Positions 23,535 through 34,810 of a stretch of 64,000 nucleotides of DNA are shown here, in pieces. Below the pieces are notes generated by a model. It did no database searches. It had not been told where the DNA came from and was given only the letters and a program-made list of their open reading frames with translations. This DNA comes from Epiperipatus broadwayi (lineage: Eukaryota; Onychophora; Udeonychophora; Euonychophora; Peripatidae). The stretch's first letter is position 1; each line of letters opens with the position of its first letter. Position numbers and translations under genes: made by a program. The stretch is from assembly GCA_028023455.1 (NCBI GenBank), contig JAQFVV010000012.1:12786364-12850363 (forward strand), written 5' to 3'.

Positions 23535-24195
23535 TCAAATAAATTTTTTACATATCTCCCATAGTTCTTTACTTCCTTGCTTAAAAACAAAATAATTCCT
23601 AGTTAACCACATGGCATAAAGCAAGAACATTCCCATTCTAATTGCAACAAAAACACCACTCATTATAGCATCCTTGATTCTTAGAATTTTCATGTTAGCT
23701 AGCAGTACTCTGGTTATGATATTTTGTCTAGAAGGACTCAAAAATGGGCAAGCAGTAAAAATATGTCCAATAGTTTCACCTGCTACTTTACATAAGCTAC
23801 ATAGTGGTTCTATTTTAGAGAAATTTCTATGATTTACCAAAAAATGATTCATTGGCAAGGCTTTCAAATTAAATGTTATGATAAAGTCAATATGTTTGGC
23901 TTCCAAGTAGCAAAATTTTAATTTTCTGATTAGTAATCTGGTAGATAAATCAAGCTCAATAGTTAATTCAGTAATGTTTGCATGCATGTATTTGTAAACT
24001 TGCCAGTAAGTAGTGTTAGTATTATCAATAATTGATGCCTAACTTTGAAGAATTTGTTGGCATATGCTAGTAGCTCCATGGCCACTTACTTTGTATGGGT
24101 GGTGGTATGTTAGTAGGTTCAATCTCACCCTGTAATGAGTCCACTGGCAATCTTGCATTCATCACCTTAAGCATTGATAGGGATTTCTGAATGAA
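23535..24195 (-). pseudogene. zf-RVT LINE, C-terminal fragment
   Basis: A 150-codon open frame covers the block LEAKHIDFIITFNLKALP and then an intact zinc finger: CSLCKVAGETIGHIFTAC, that is C-x2-C-x8-H-x4-C. It ends with FVAIRMGMFLLYAMWLTRN. Upstream (24000-24195) broken frames continue the protein (LPVDSLQGEIEP, IPPPIQSKWPW). It is the best-preserved finger of the four copies in the window. RT motifs are missing. Two near-repeats of GGCTCTTCATC--GTG (23331 and 23451) lie just downstream and may be the 3' UTR. Confidence 0.75.
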
Positions 24196-24496
24196 AAAGG
24201 TGTTAAAATCATGCAACCTGAGCTCATTCAGTGTTTATTTCTACTAAATTATATAAAAAGCATGCTTTATAATTATTTTTTATAATTGTCTCTTCATCAT
24301 CTAAATTAATTGAAAGTCTGATTTTATATCAGTTTAAAATGTGCATTATATTTGTACTGTATTTAAAATGAAGAAATAAAATAGTATATAAATAATAAAG
24401 TTTATTTCTCCTTGATAATAAAATGTATTTCTTTAGAAAAAAAAAGAGAAAAAATTCAGAACTAATGAAACTCTATAAATCCAAGATTTATTTTAA

Positions 24497-24835
24497 AATA
24501 ATAATAATAATAATAATTATTATTATTATTATTATTATCATCATTATCATAATCATTATTATTATTATTGTGGTTGTTGTTGCTATTATTATTGTTGTTT
24601 TTATTATTTTTATTGTTGTTATTGTTATTATTATTATTACTGTCACTGTCACTGCTCAACATCACCATTACCACCTACTACTATTGCTGTTACTGCTACT
24701 GCTATTTCTACTACTACTGTTACTACTACTGTCACCACTACTACTACCATCACCATGCCACCAATGCAACCACTGCCTCTACCACTACTACCAGTGCTAT
24801 CACCACCACAATGCAAAATCCATTGCCACAGTTAG
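24497..24835. repeat. AAT/ATT microsatellite grading into trinucleotide mix
   Basis: (AAT)7 turns directly into (ATT)n at about 24517, making a palindromic trinucleotide array. It then drifts to GTT/ATT and finally ACT/ACC/CAT triplets. Open frames on both strands (poly-Ile, poly-Asn) are artefacts of the triplet period. Confidence 0.9.
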
Positions 24836-25709
24836 CATTGTGAAATGAGCTATGAGAATCGTATGTTGCATTCATTTGGAAAATATATGATACATAAAGA
24901 GATAAAAACAACACTCTTGACTAAAAAAATCATAAATTAGTAATAACTATTTTTGTGCTTTCAAAGTAAAAAAAAAAGATTAATAGTAAATATAATTGTC
25001 TATTTGGATTTTTTTTAAAATCAGACATTTTGTCTATGTAAAAATGGAGAATCCTAATCAGAAAATGTCAATGTCTTTTACTATAGTCTTACTATAAAAA
25101 CATCAGGCAACTTATTTTGCCACCACCATGAACACTGCCACTACCATCACCACTATCCCTTCTACCATGACCACCACTTTTAAAGTATACTTTATTTAGT
25201 ATTAGTTATATGATTACATTATATTCTATAATTAATTAAATACATGATTTGAACAAATTATATACAATAAAAATGCAAAAGAAAAAAATAGCATTAATAT
25301 ATATCTTGTTTAAAAAACCAAAAATGTAAAGATTATTAAAAAAAATAGTTCCATAAATTTTAATCCATCAGATGATATTACTGTTTATATCTTATTATGA
25401 ATTACAACATTTGGATCAGGGTGACTAAATTTCAAGTAGCAGCATAAATATCAGGTGTGACTAAAGCCTTATCTTTGACATTTATTTTTACCAATTTATT
25501 ATGAAGTAGAGAAGAAATTTTCTGAGATATTGGATTGAAGAATAAAGTGGCATCTTAAAAACCATAGAGTAAAAAGAAAATAGATTGTTACACTTATAAT
25601 AGGAAAAACTCTTCTACTAATATTTAGTAATTAGTTTGGTAAGAAAAGAGATAGATGATTTTGCTAATGTGGTAGGTGTTTAATGCTGAGCAATTAAAAA
25701 TAAAATGCT
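24836..25709. other. AT-rich DNA; short CCACCATCACCA patch
   Basis: A second triplet patch (CCACCACCATGA, CTACCATCACCAC) lies at 25120-25180. Nothing else is supported. Confidence 0.4.
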
Positions 25710-27070
25710 TTAGTGTCTCTTTCTATGACATGATGAGTAGTGAGCATTAATATTGATGTATGTCATTCTTTTGGCAAGGAAAAAATTAGTAGATAATGCC
25801 TCAAAATTGACTTGATTGAGAAAGTCAAGGTATTTTGGCTCCCCTTACCAATGTCTAAACTTGTTAATTATTTGTTTATTGTTGAAAGTATGGTTTGATG
25901 AATATCAGTATTCCTTGATTTGTGGGCAATCTCATAGGCTTTCCAATATTTGATTTTATTATTAAAGATGGAGAGGATAGGATGTGTGTGATTTGAGATG
26001 AATTTAGCATATTAAAGAAACTGCTGTTTTTAATTGGAAGTGGTGTACCTGATGGTGTGATTCTAATAAAAGTTTTAGTATCTGGATATTTAGTAATAAT
26101 TCTGTTGAAGTCATTGATTGCTCTTTGGAAATAAAATATAGAAATTCAACGGAGTGAAAGTGCATTCAATGTAGTATGTTTCTGTATTACTTATGGTTAC
26201 TGCTTTTCCCCCATATTAGTTTTGTGCAAAGAGAGTTAATTTTACTAGTAAAAAATTTGGTATATTTAATTATTGATATATAATATTTTGTTTTGAGAAA
26301 TATATTAATGTTTATTAGGAATATTTTTGTGTGGATAAAAGGATAACTTTTGACTACTAAATTTATTATGGTTTCTATGAATGCCCTAGCAAATTGTTTT
26401 GGGTGTAAATTCTCATGGCATTAGTAGATAAATGAATTGGAAAACCAAGAAATTTTGAGGGAAATGCAGTAAAGCAAGATTTAATTTTATTACCTTTTAA
26501 AACCATCCATGAAGATGACTTGATGTTAATGAGAACTCTTTGATGTAACTTTCAAGAATTAAAATAAGTTCAGGGATATATTTTTTGAGGGTAAGAGGAT
26601 GATTAGACTATCTACATAGCTTAAATGATTGATGATCTGAGTTGATGTAAGTTATAAAGAGTAGGGAACTAAATGGTGATCCCTGAGGAATAGAGTTGTG
26701 TAGATAAAAACATGATGATTTTTTGCCATTAAAGGTGATATGTATTTTCTTGTTAATGAGCAAATTTGTGATAAGGTACAATAATGGAATGGAGATATTA
26801 AGAGTTTTTAACAATTGTAATAATTCTTCTATTGGATTTGTGTCAAATACTGAAAAGATGTCCAACTGAATAGCAACAGGTTTATTTTTTCTTACTTGAT
26901 CTACAACAAATTTTAGCAACATGATTGCTGTTGTTGGGTAATACCCTTTCTTAGAAAATTGGTATTGTGATAAACATGTAAAGAAAATTGCTTGAATTTT
27001 GTCTTTAATAAGAGATTCTGTGGTATTGATTAGTTTTGAGGTCATTGAAATAGGCTGTAAATCAATGAGG
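25710..27070 (-). pseudogene. zf-RVT LINE, RT to zinc-finger fossil
   Basis: The upstream part (26608-27070) has LIDLQPISMTSKLINT (RT start), QFSKKGYYPTTAIMLL, motif A AIQLDIFSVFD, and NLLINKKIHITFNGK. Motif B follows as SIPQGSPFSSLLFITYIN. Motif C appears shifted as YVDSLIILL near 26600, its second D lost. After broken frames, about 25750-25870 gives KFRHW-GEPKYLDFLNQVNF and a finger with its first Cys lost (NAHYSSCHRKRH). This is the most complete copy of the family and links the RT to the finger blocks seen alone at 1846, 23535 and 37160. Stops and frameshifts make it inactive. Confidence 0.75.
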
Positions 27071-29087
27071 TGGTAGTAGGTATATTTTTTTAATAAAAGA
27101 AACTATAGAGACAGGATATAATTGATCCATTTTAAATATTTATATGGAAAGCAGATTAATCAGATTATTGTGGTGAGAGAGTAAATATTTGGGGATTGCA
27201 TGAGGGCTAGGATGTGTATTCTCATGGGTAGAATTTAATTTTAAAACTAAATCATTTTTAAGATGCTATGATTACCATCACTCTGATAAAATTAAAATGG
27301 AAAGAGAAATAAATTTTTACTGTTTTGTAATTTATTTTTAAAATAATAATATATATGAGACAACATATTTTTTCAATTTATTAATTGTTAATCTTTTATA
27401 ATAGCTGCAGTTATATTTTTTAGTTCTATATTCAAGTGCCATTTAATATAATCTTTGATCCAATTTTGAGGTTGGGTAAGAAAAATTTAGGACTTTTTAA
27501 TATATATATATTCATTTAATAGTTTCTGAATGTTTTTGTATTGTTGTTTCAAAAAGTGAATTGAGATACAGGGAATGTTTTTTGAATTTCTGATGATTGG
27601 AATCTAGTTTTTTAATTTGAGAGGTAGGCAATTTATTTTTATGAGTGTAGAAGCAAATGATGGATGTAATTATGTTTACAAGTGAAAGCCATGATTCTAT
27701 TGGATTTAATGTTAGAATGATATATATATATATATTATAACACTAGTGAGATATATGGTATAAAACACACATATACATCTGCATTATATGTGTTAAAATA
27801 AAAGAATAAATTATTAAAAGAAAGGAAATATGAGAGAAAATGAAAAATATATTTTAAAAAAGTAAATTTTAAAATATAATGTCAAAATAAAAGATTGCAT
27901 CATATTTTTTTTTAGAATTGAGTAAAACTGTTTAGTAAGAATAGAGCGAGAAAAGATTTAAAACCCCTCTCTCTCCTTTTTATTAATTAAAAAGGAAAAA
28001 ATGTTTAAAAATAAATAAATGTAAAAAGGTTAAAATAGAATTAATTAGCAAAAGAAATTTTTGTAAAATATATCATCAGCTGGAATACAATTAATTTTGA
28101 AGATTCCTGGCTGATAAAATTTTAGATGAATCTAATACATGCTTTATAATTTCCTTCAATAAATAATGTAGTCTTTACATTATTCAGTGATTTGTTATTC
28201 TATGATCAAGTGGGCACATGCAGTAAAGCAACATTACTTGGATGACTTTAACTTCTTAGCCAGACATTTTAAACTGATAAAAAAACAAGTAATTAAAAAT
28301 GAGGTGAACAGAAAAACTTTTAAAACTGATTGAGTAAAATAAAAATAATGTCTTATTTTCTGATTTCTTCTTTTTTAAAAGCATGTGTCCATGGTATTTT
28401 TACTGCACAGTTTATCACATGGTATGATTCAAGATATCAAGTTTAAATATTAAAGCAGAATTTTTAATATTAGCATAATTTTAACCTTTTTAATTGTAAG
28501 GTCACATATTTATAGACTTGAACTTGAAATTGTTACCAATTAAGATGTTTTACACATGTAATGTCTAGACAGTAAAATAATTAACTTTTATTAACTTTTA
28601 TCTTAATTATTTAATAAAACATATTTCTTTAATTTTAATAAAATTATCTACTTAATTATATCTTCATTTTAGAATAAACACCTTTAAGATTGTCATTATT
28701 TAAAGTCCCTTTTATAAAATATATTATTTTTAATAATCCCTTTTTAAACTTTCTAATCTTTTAACACACATGCACACATATACTAAACATTATCAATATT
28801 TTGAAAGCAATTGCTTATTAAAATTAAATCTTTTTTCAAACAAGTTATCTTTAAGCTTAATGTCTTAAATTCTAACTTTAAACAGTTATTACTTAAATTA
28901 CTTTATGAAATGCTATTTTAAATGTATTTTGACAAATAACAAAATAGAAACTTGAACATAAATTAATAAATCCTACTCTACAAATAGCACTAGAACTTTA
29001 TTTACTGCAATGAATTTAAAATACAGCACACTTCAAACTAACTTTTATTCAGGTTTAAACTATCAAATCTGGATTTTTAAGCAAAAT
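27071..29087. other. AT-rich DNA, no gene
   Basis: Sequence up to about 27700 may be further 5' parts of the minus-strand LINE but could not be read. A (TA)n run is at 27720-27735. Nothing else is supported. Confidence 0.4.
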
Positions 29088-29227
29088 CCATGTGCTATTA
29101 AGTTGAATGTATTTGGAATACTTAAATAAAGTTAAATTTTTCTAAAGACATTCAATACTCATATTAGATGATGAAGATAGTCCAATATATAAAGACAACT
29201 AAAACATCACAAACCTTCAGGAAAATA
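29088..29227 (+). repeat. SINE family B, copy c (3' part)
   Basis: It reads CATGTGCTATTAAGTTGAATG, then AAATAAAGTTAAATTTTTC, TAAAGACATT and CATCACAAACCTTCAGGAAAA, matching copies a and b. The B-box head is missing, so this copy is 5'-truncated. Confidence 0.65.
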
Positions 29228-29598
29228 TTAAATAAGTTGATATTCCTTAAGCAGTTAATATTCAAGCATGTTTAATCAACTGTTTTATTAATAAATTAAA
29301 ATATATATTTAAGACTTTACATAGTGTAACACCAATAAAGTTTATTTATAACAGGGTTAAAATTTATTTGAGTTAAAAAAAATTTTTTAAAGTATTACAG
29401 TTTATATTTAATCCCTAGGAACTAATTATGAAGTTACAGTATATATATATGATAAACAAAACAAGTTATAAATTTTGTAACTTGCTTATAGCTTGTATTT
29501 TATGATCACTAGATGGAGCTTTACCAATAACCCACTATCAAGATTTGTTTACATAAACGCTGAGAGAGATAGAATTCAATATCTCTTTCAAATTGTCT

Positions 29599-29652
29599 CC
29601 AACCTTTAAACCATGGTTTTGAGCTAGTTGGCTCACATCAGTAAAGGATAGG
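29599..29652 (-). ncRNA. Degenerate hammerhead (family B, L1)
   Basis: On the minus strand the core is CTGATGT followed by helix II GAGC-CAACTA-GCTC. Then AAAACC-AT-GGTTT forms helix III, and TAAAGG pairs with CCTTTA for helix I, with a distal TTGG part partly paired. Two conserved core bases differ: A9 is T and G12 is A. The fold is kept but activity is doubtful. Confidence 0.55.
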
Positions 29653-30336
29653 AAGACTAGAAATTAGATCTAAACACCAACTCTGCAATCAGCATTTATC
29701 AAACATCAGCTTGAAAGCATGAACTTTTCAGATACATAAATATTTTCAAATCTAGTCAAACAAACTAGATAGCTATATGAGTCTGAATTCAGTTCAGTTT
29801 CACCATATAGTAAAAACCTCTGCAATCTATACCATTGCAAAAACCTTCCAGGGTACATTTATAATAAACAAAACAAGTTATAAATTTCATAACTTGCTTA
29901 TAGATTGCATTTTATGATCTCTAGATGGAGCTTTACCAATAGCCCAGTAAAGGATAGGAAGTCTAGAAACTAAATCTAAACACCAACTCTGCAATCAGCA
30001 TTTATCAAACACTTTTCTATCAGCTTGAAAGCATGAACTTTTCAGATATGTAAATAACTTCAAATCCAGTCAAACAAACTAGATAGCTATATGGGTCTGA
30101 ATTCATTTCAGTTTCACCATATAGTAAAAGCCTCTGCAATCTATATCATTGCAAAAACCTTCCAGGATACATTTATGACAAACAAAACAAGTTATAAATT
30201 TCGTAACTTGCTTATAGCTTGCATTTTATAATCACTAGATGGAGCTTTACCAATAGCCCACTATCAAGCTTTGGTTACATAAATGTTTTCAAGCTGATGA
30301 TTGCAGAGTTGGTGTTTAGATCTAGTTTTTAGTCTT

Positions 30337-30390
30337 CCTACCCTTTACTGACATGAGCCAACTAGGTCAAAACCATGGTTTAAAGCTTGG
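30337..30390 (+). ncRNA. Degenerate hammerhead (family B, R1)
   Basis: The same layout as R2, with core CTGACAT, helix II weakened (GAGC against GGTC) and helix I TAAAG against CTTTA. It is more decayed than R2. Confidence 0.5.
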
Positions 30391-30673
30391 AGACAATTTG
30401 AAAGAGATATTGAATTCTATCTCTCAGAATTTATGTAAACAAAGCTTGATAGTGGGCTGTTGGTACTCTGGAAGGCTTTTGCAATGATATAGATTGCAGA
30501 GGCTTTTACTATATGGTGAAACTGAACTGAAGTCAGACCCATATAGCTATCTAGTTTGTTGACTGGATTTGAAGATATTTACGTATCTGAAAATTTCATG
30601 CTTTCAAGCTGATAGAAATGTGTTTGATAAATGCTGATTGCAGAGTTGGTGTTTAGATCTAGTTTCTAGTCTT

Positions 30674-30727
30674 CCTACCCTTTACTGATGTGAGCCAACT
30701 AGCTCAAAACCATGGTTTAAAGGTTGG
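30674..30727 (+). ncRNA. Degenerate hammerhead (family B, R2)
   Basis: CTGATGT starts at about 30685. Helix II is GAGC-CAACTA-GCTC and helix III is AACC-AT-GGTT. Helix I pairs TAAAGG with CCTTTA and, after a mismatch, TTGG with CCTA (one G-U). None of these helices shares sequence with family A, yet the order and geometry match. The A9 and G12 changes are as in L1, so they may have been present in the source element. Confidence 0.55.
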
Positions 30728-30830
30728 AGACAATTTGAAAGAGATATTAAATTCTATCTCAGCGTTTATATAAACAAAGCTTGATAGTGGGCTATTGGTA
30801 AATCTCCATCTAGTGATCATATATATATAT

Positions 30831-33719
30831 TAAATTATACATTTTAGTATGAATTGAACATTCAGCATTATAATAAAAATTATTCTAAATAGCTTCATTT
30901 TGTTTTGTTTATTAATAAATTTTATAAAAATAGGTTTGTCTATATAAAATATCTGCATTAATTGTTTAGTTAGTATCAAATAATTATATTTGTATTATTA
31001 ATGTAGATGGGGTTATGCTGATGATAGAAACGATTGTTCTCTAGATAACTACTTAAAGGCAATAGACATTTTTTTTTAAATATATGAGACCTGCAGAAAT
31101 ATTAGTTCATTTTTATGTCATACGAAACAAATGAATGATCACTTCAATTTATTATATATGTTACATATCTTTCAATGCAATATTTATTTTATTTTATTTC
31201 ACATTCACAACTCTTGCATAATCAATTTTCAGAAATGTTTTAATATTTAATTTTCATTTATATGATCTCATCACACTATTTTTTACATTGGTTTAAACCA
31301 AGAACAAAATGGCAGATTTAAAAGCTAAAGAAGCCTGAAACAAATATATCTGTTATAGGATTGTATGATATTTTAGGAATATCTGAAGGAATGCTAAAGT
31401 TCTCTTAAAATATGCTGGTATATAAAAATCAACCTGTCACTTAAGGTTTATAAATGACTGAGACTTAATAATTTTTATAAGATAATTGAAGAAACTATTG
31501 AAAATGTTTAACATTATAATCATGCTTCTTAGATCAATATCTAAATTTTATATGCTATGTCATTTGAAGTATCATCATCTTGAAAGATGGTGCTATTGTC
31601 TGGAAATAAATTTGCTCTCATAAATTTTCATACACTCTGTATATATAGTTAATATATGCTGGATAAAGACCAGACAATAATTTCATGTATGTTGCTTAGT
31701 CATATTCTTTGCAGAGAGAAGACCATCTATACTTTATCCCTTTTACTGCTTAAAAAAAGTAAATAATATTTAATATTATCTTATCATATACTTTTTGTCA
31801 TTTTTGTCATGGATATATCTTCATGATATCACAATCTTTTACATGGAATTCACTTAACAATAGAAAATTAAACATCAAAATAATGTTTATGAAATACACA
31901 GCAGTTTACTAATAAGTAATGGAGCTTTGAAATAATATATTACCTATTGAGGTGGGGTTTTTTTTTAATTGTTTAAGAAAATATTGATTTTCGACCAAGG
32001 TAGTTATAGTGAATGCAATCATAAAAATACCAATCTCAAATATTAAAGTGGTCGACAATTTTTAGATACAAATTCCCATAGTTAGAAGATTTTACCAATT
32101 TGCTTCTTTTAAATTTAGATCTAACTTTTTTTTATTTATTAAACTTATAAAACTTTTATCAATTTTGATGGTCATGTGATGCTTAGTTGTTTTATCTACA
32201 GAAAATATGTATTAAGTAAAAAAAAAGATAATATGATATTAATTTTTTGAAAATACTGTTTTTAAACCTAATAAATACACAACACAATATTTCTAAAAAA
32301 AAAAAAAAATTGCATTAACTTTTTTGTTTCTCATTTTGATATTTGAAAATAATGCAGGCAATTCCTACAAAATATTAAAAAATAAAAAATAACCTTGATC
32401 AATTTTTTAGTTACAATACATTATTAATATTTTATTCCACTTGTCTTGCTGGAATACTAAAAAAAAAAATTAAATGTTAATATAGTATATTATAACTTAA
32501 ACAGAAAATATCTTGTAATAAATCCAAATGTAAAAACAAAACAACTTCACTATTTCCAGAAGAAAAAAAAGTAGTTGAATCAACTTTTTGAAAATAAATC
32601 AAATATATAATACTTATCTATTCTATAAATGAAATATATCTAAGTCTCCTCTATAGATATCTGGCCAATTTCATACTATAAGAAACATAAATTATGTGTC
32701 CAGCATTTTCAGTGATAAAATTATTTAAGCTTTACATGAGGCAGCCATTGAAACCTGTTTAGTGGCTTGACAGACAATAAATAAATTATATAAATTATTT
32801 ACATGTGATATGAAGCAATAAAAATGAAATTTTAAAAATAAAATTTGTAACTTTTTAAATTAAAAATATTTTTGATACTTTAATTATCCATAAAAATAAA
32901 TTTACAACATTAAATAAAAACTTAGCAAAAAAATTGGGAGATAATTGATTGAGTTAGTACAGACATTTTATCTCTTTAGTAATAGTTTTGCAAACAAGAA
33001 CCATGACATTTATTTTTATAGATATATAGATTATAAAAAGTAAATGCAGTTCAATTTGTTAATTCATATTGAACCAATTACAGAACTTTAAATTTAAAAC
33101 AAATATTTATTCAATTTTAAAAGATTAGACTAGAGGTTAACAACCATTTCTGGATCATATGCGAAAGCACAGCATCAAAATGGAGGGCATATTAGTTTAA
33201 TTTTAGATATATATTTATATAATTTTCTATCAGTAAATAAAAACATTATTAAATTAACACTATGAATAATGCAACTCTAACTCCAGAGCAAAAAAAATGA
33301 AGTTATAGATGCAATAACAAATAGGGAGCTGGACGTAAAGGACTAGTATGGAGAGTAAAAAGAGATTAAATATATTTATAGAAGTAAACAATATTGGATG
33401 GGAATTTATGATAATATCAGAGAAAGTAGGTTACTGTTTAAGGTTCAAACAGAATTATTAGCAACAAGGGAATATACACATAAATAGAAAAAATCTGGGG
33501 GATTTAGTCTTTAGGTTATGAAAAAAAAATATGGAAAATATAAAGCATCTGCTATGCTTACAAGAAAAAACCATACAAATTGTGAAGTTATGGGATGCTG
33601 GGGTTGAAAAAAGATAGGGAATATAGATACAAAGGTTATAGAGTGGACAAGATGATGTTGTGGAAATGGGATGGAGTAGGATAGAGAAGAATAAGTGAAA
33701 AACTTAGAGTTGGGAATAG
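30831..33719. other. AT-rich DNA, weak transposon ends only
   Basis: At 32170-32195 GGTCATGTGATGCTTAGTTGTTTT resembles the outer end of family A at 15033-15053 and may be a bare end. At about 33135 AGAGGTTAACAACCATTTCTGG resembles a hAT end, without partner. From 33300 to 33720 the plus strand is G/A-rich and unassigned. Confidence 0.35.
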
Positions 33720-34810
33720 AAATGGAAACTAAAGTGGCTAACAAGTTTTTCTGGGGCATATTGGCTAAGTGATTCTTGTCTTTGATAAAGAAGTAGCCAT
33801 ATCACATCACATTACATCTTTTTACATTAACCATACTTTTCCTGGCAAGTTTATCAACTTCCCTTGATAATCATAAATTTTCTGTCACCAGAACTAATTT
33901 TATTTTTTTATTAATTGTTATTTCTCTTTAGTACTTATTTGAAACTAAAGTTGCTGTGGATTCAGAAGCTACTTCTATTTCAACTACATTATTAATTTTT
34001 ATCATGTCCAAAAATACTGATCTTACTTTTTTTTCCTAATATCATTTACATTAAACTCATTCTCCTTTTTTATAATCTTTATAGTTTCTTTACTTTGTTT
34101 TTTTATTACATTCTCAGCATTTTTACTAGTATTCAAATCCTTATAGACCCTTTGATGCTTCAATGTTTTTTCAATAGTCTGCATATTTCTTTAATGTGGA
34201 CCTATTTTTTACAGTGAAAACAAATGCTCTTTTTGAATCTGCATATTTTCCTGAATATGATTACCATTACATCAAAAGCATTATAATTTGTGAAACTTTT
34301 ATTCTTATCCCTTTTGCCTATTGTCTGACCCTTGTGGATTTTTCTTTCTGTCTGCTGTCAATTAAGACATGATTATTTGGATGCCTCTTTACTTAACTTT
34401 ACTATAGCTACATTGTGCCAAATGATGTTAAAATTATTTACCAATAGCCATAGGTGTAGGATATGCCTTTGCCTGTCACAAATGAATCTGTCTTATAATG
34501 TCTCAAGAAAGTATCAAAGTCACATTTGTTTTCTTGCTTTCTTTATTCAATCATGTATTCTATTACTGTTCATTTTCTAATTGGTTTGAGAATAAAGTTT
34601 GTATTTTTCCATAATCATGTTTGGCCACAGAAAGTATACTGATATAGAATTTCTGTAGCTTTTTCAATATTATGTCTGCTATTTCCATGAAGCTTCTTGT
34701 CTGAGCTACTAAAATTTTATACATGGCTGCTCCACACAAACTATCAAATGTTGTTAATCTTAATTCTGACTTAAACTCAATTTGAAATAATCAAAAATTT
34801 AAATCTTTCT
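33720..34810 (-). pseudogene. Ty3/Gypsy gag-protease fossil
   Basis: Reading the minus strand from 34810 down, broken frames give a gag block (AAMYKILVAQTRSFMEIAD, ILKKLQKFYI). A first zinc knuckle follows (CNGNHIQEN) and, after a frameshift, CRFKKSICFHCKK--HIKEIC, a second C-x2-C-x4-H-x4-C knuckle at about 34180-34250. Protease remains follow at about 33950: VEIEVASESTATLVS, where the usual D-S/T-G is changed to A-S-E. Then come KSMVNVKRCNVM and GYFFIKDKNH at about 33760-33830. RT, RNase H and integrase are absent. The protein order gag-knuckles-protease is typical of Gypsy. It is clearly dead. Confidence 0.65.

Larger units (their letters stand above)
29451..30820. mobile_element. Hammerhead-bearing composite array (family B)
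   Basis: Three units run in one direction: L1 29451-29861; L2 29862-30174, which has an inner deletion; and L3 30175-30285, truncated. Two units follow in the other direction: R1 30286-30463, partial, and R2 30464-30820. Units begin with ATAAACAAAACAAGTTATAAA. They contain AGATGGAGCTTTACCAATA, ACCAACTCTGCAATCAGCA and GCTATATGGGTCTGAATTCA. L2 lacks everything between CCAATAGCCCA and GTAAAGGATAGG, which removes the ribozyme region. Both outer flanks are ATATATATAT, a possible but low-complexity target duplication. The words ATATGGGTCTGAA and TTCAGT also occur in family A at 14365-14383, so the two families are probably related Penelope-type repeats. Confidence 0.7.

Noticed and set aside
24423-24848. 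Poly-Ile and poly-Asn open frames
   Set aside because: A triplet microsatellite keeps all frames of one class open; no protein signal.
22264-33165. A hAT element spanning from 22300 to 33135
   Set aside because: The two hAT-like ends do not match each other well and no 8-bp duplication links them.
34332-34580. 82-codon plus frame
   Set aside because: It is the antisense of the Gypsy gag knuckle region, which is readable on the minus strand.
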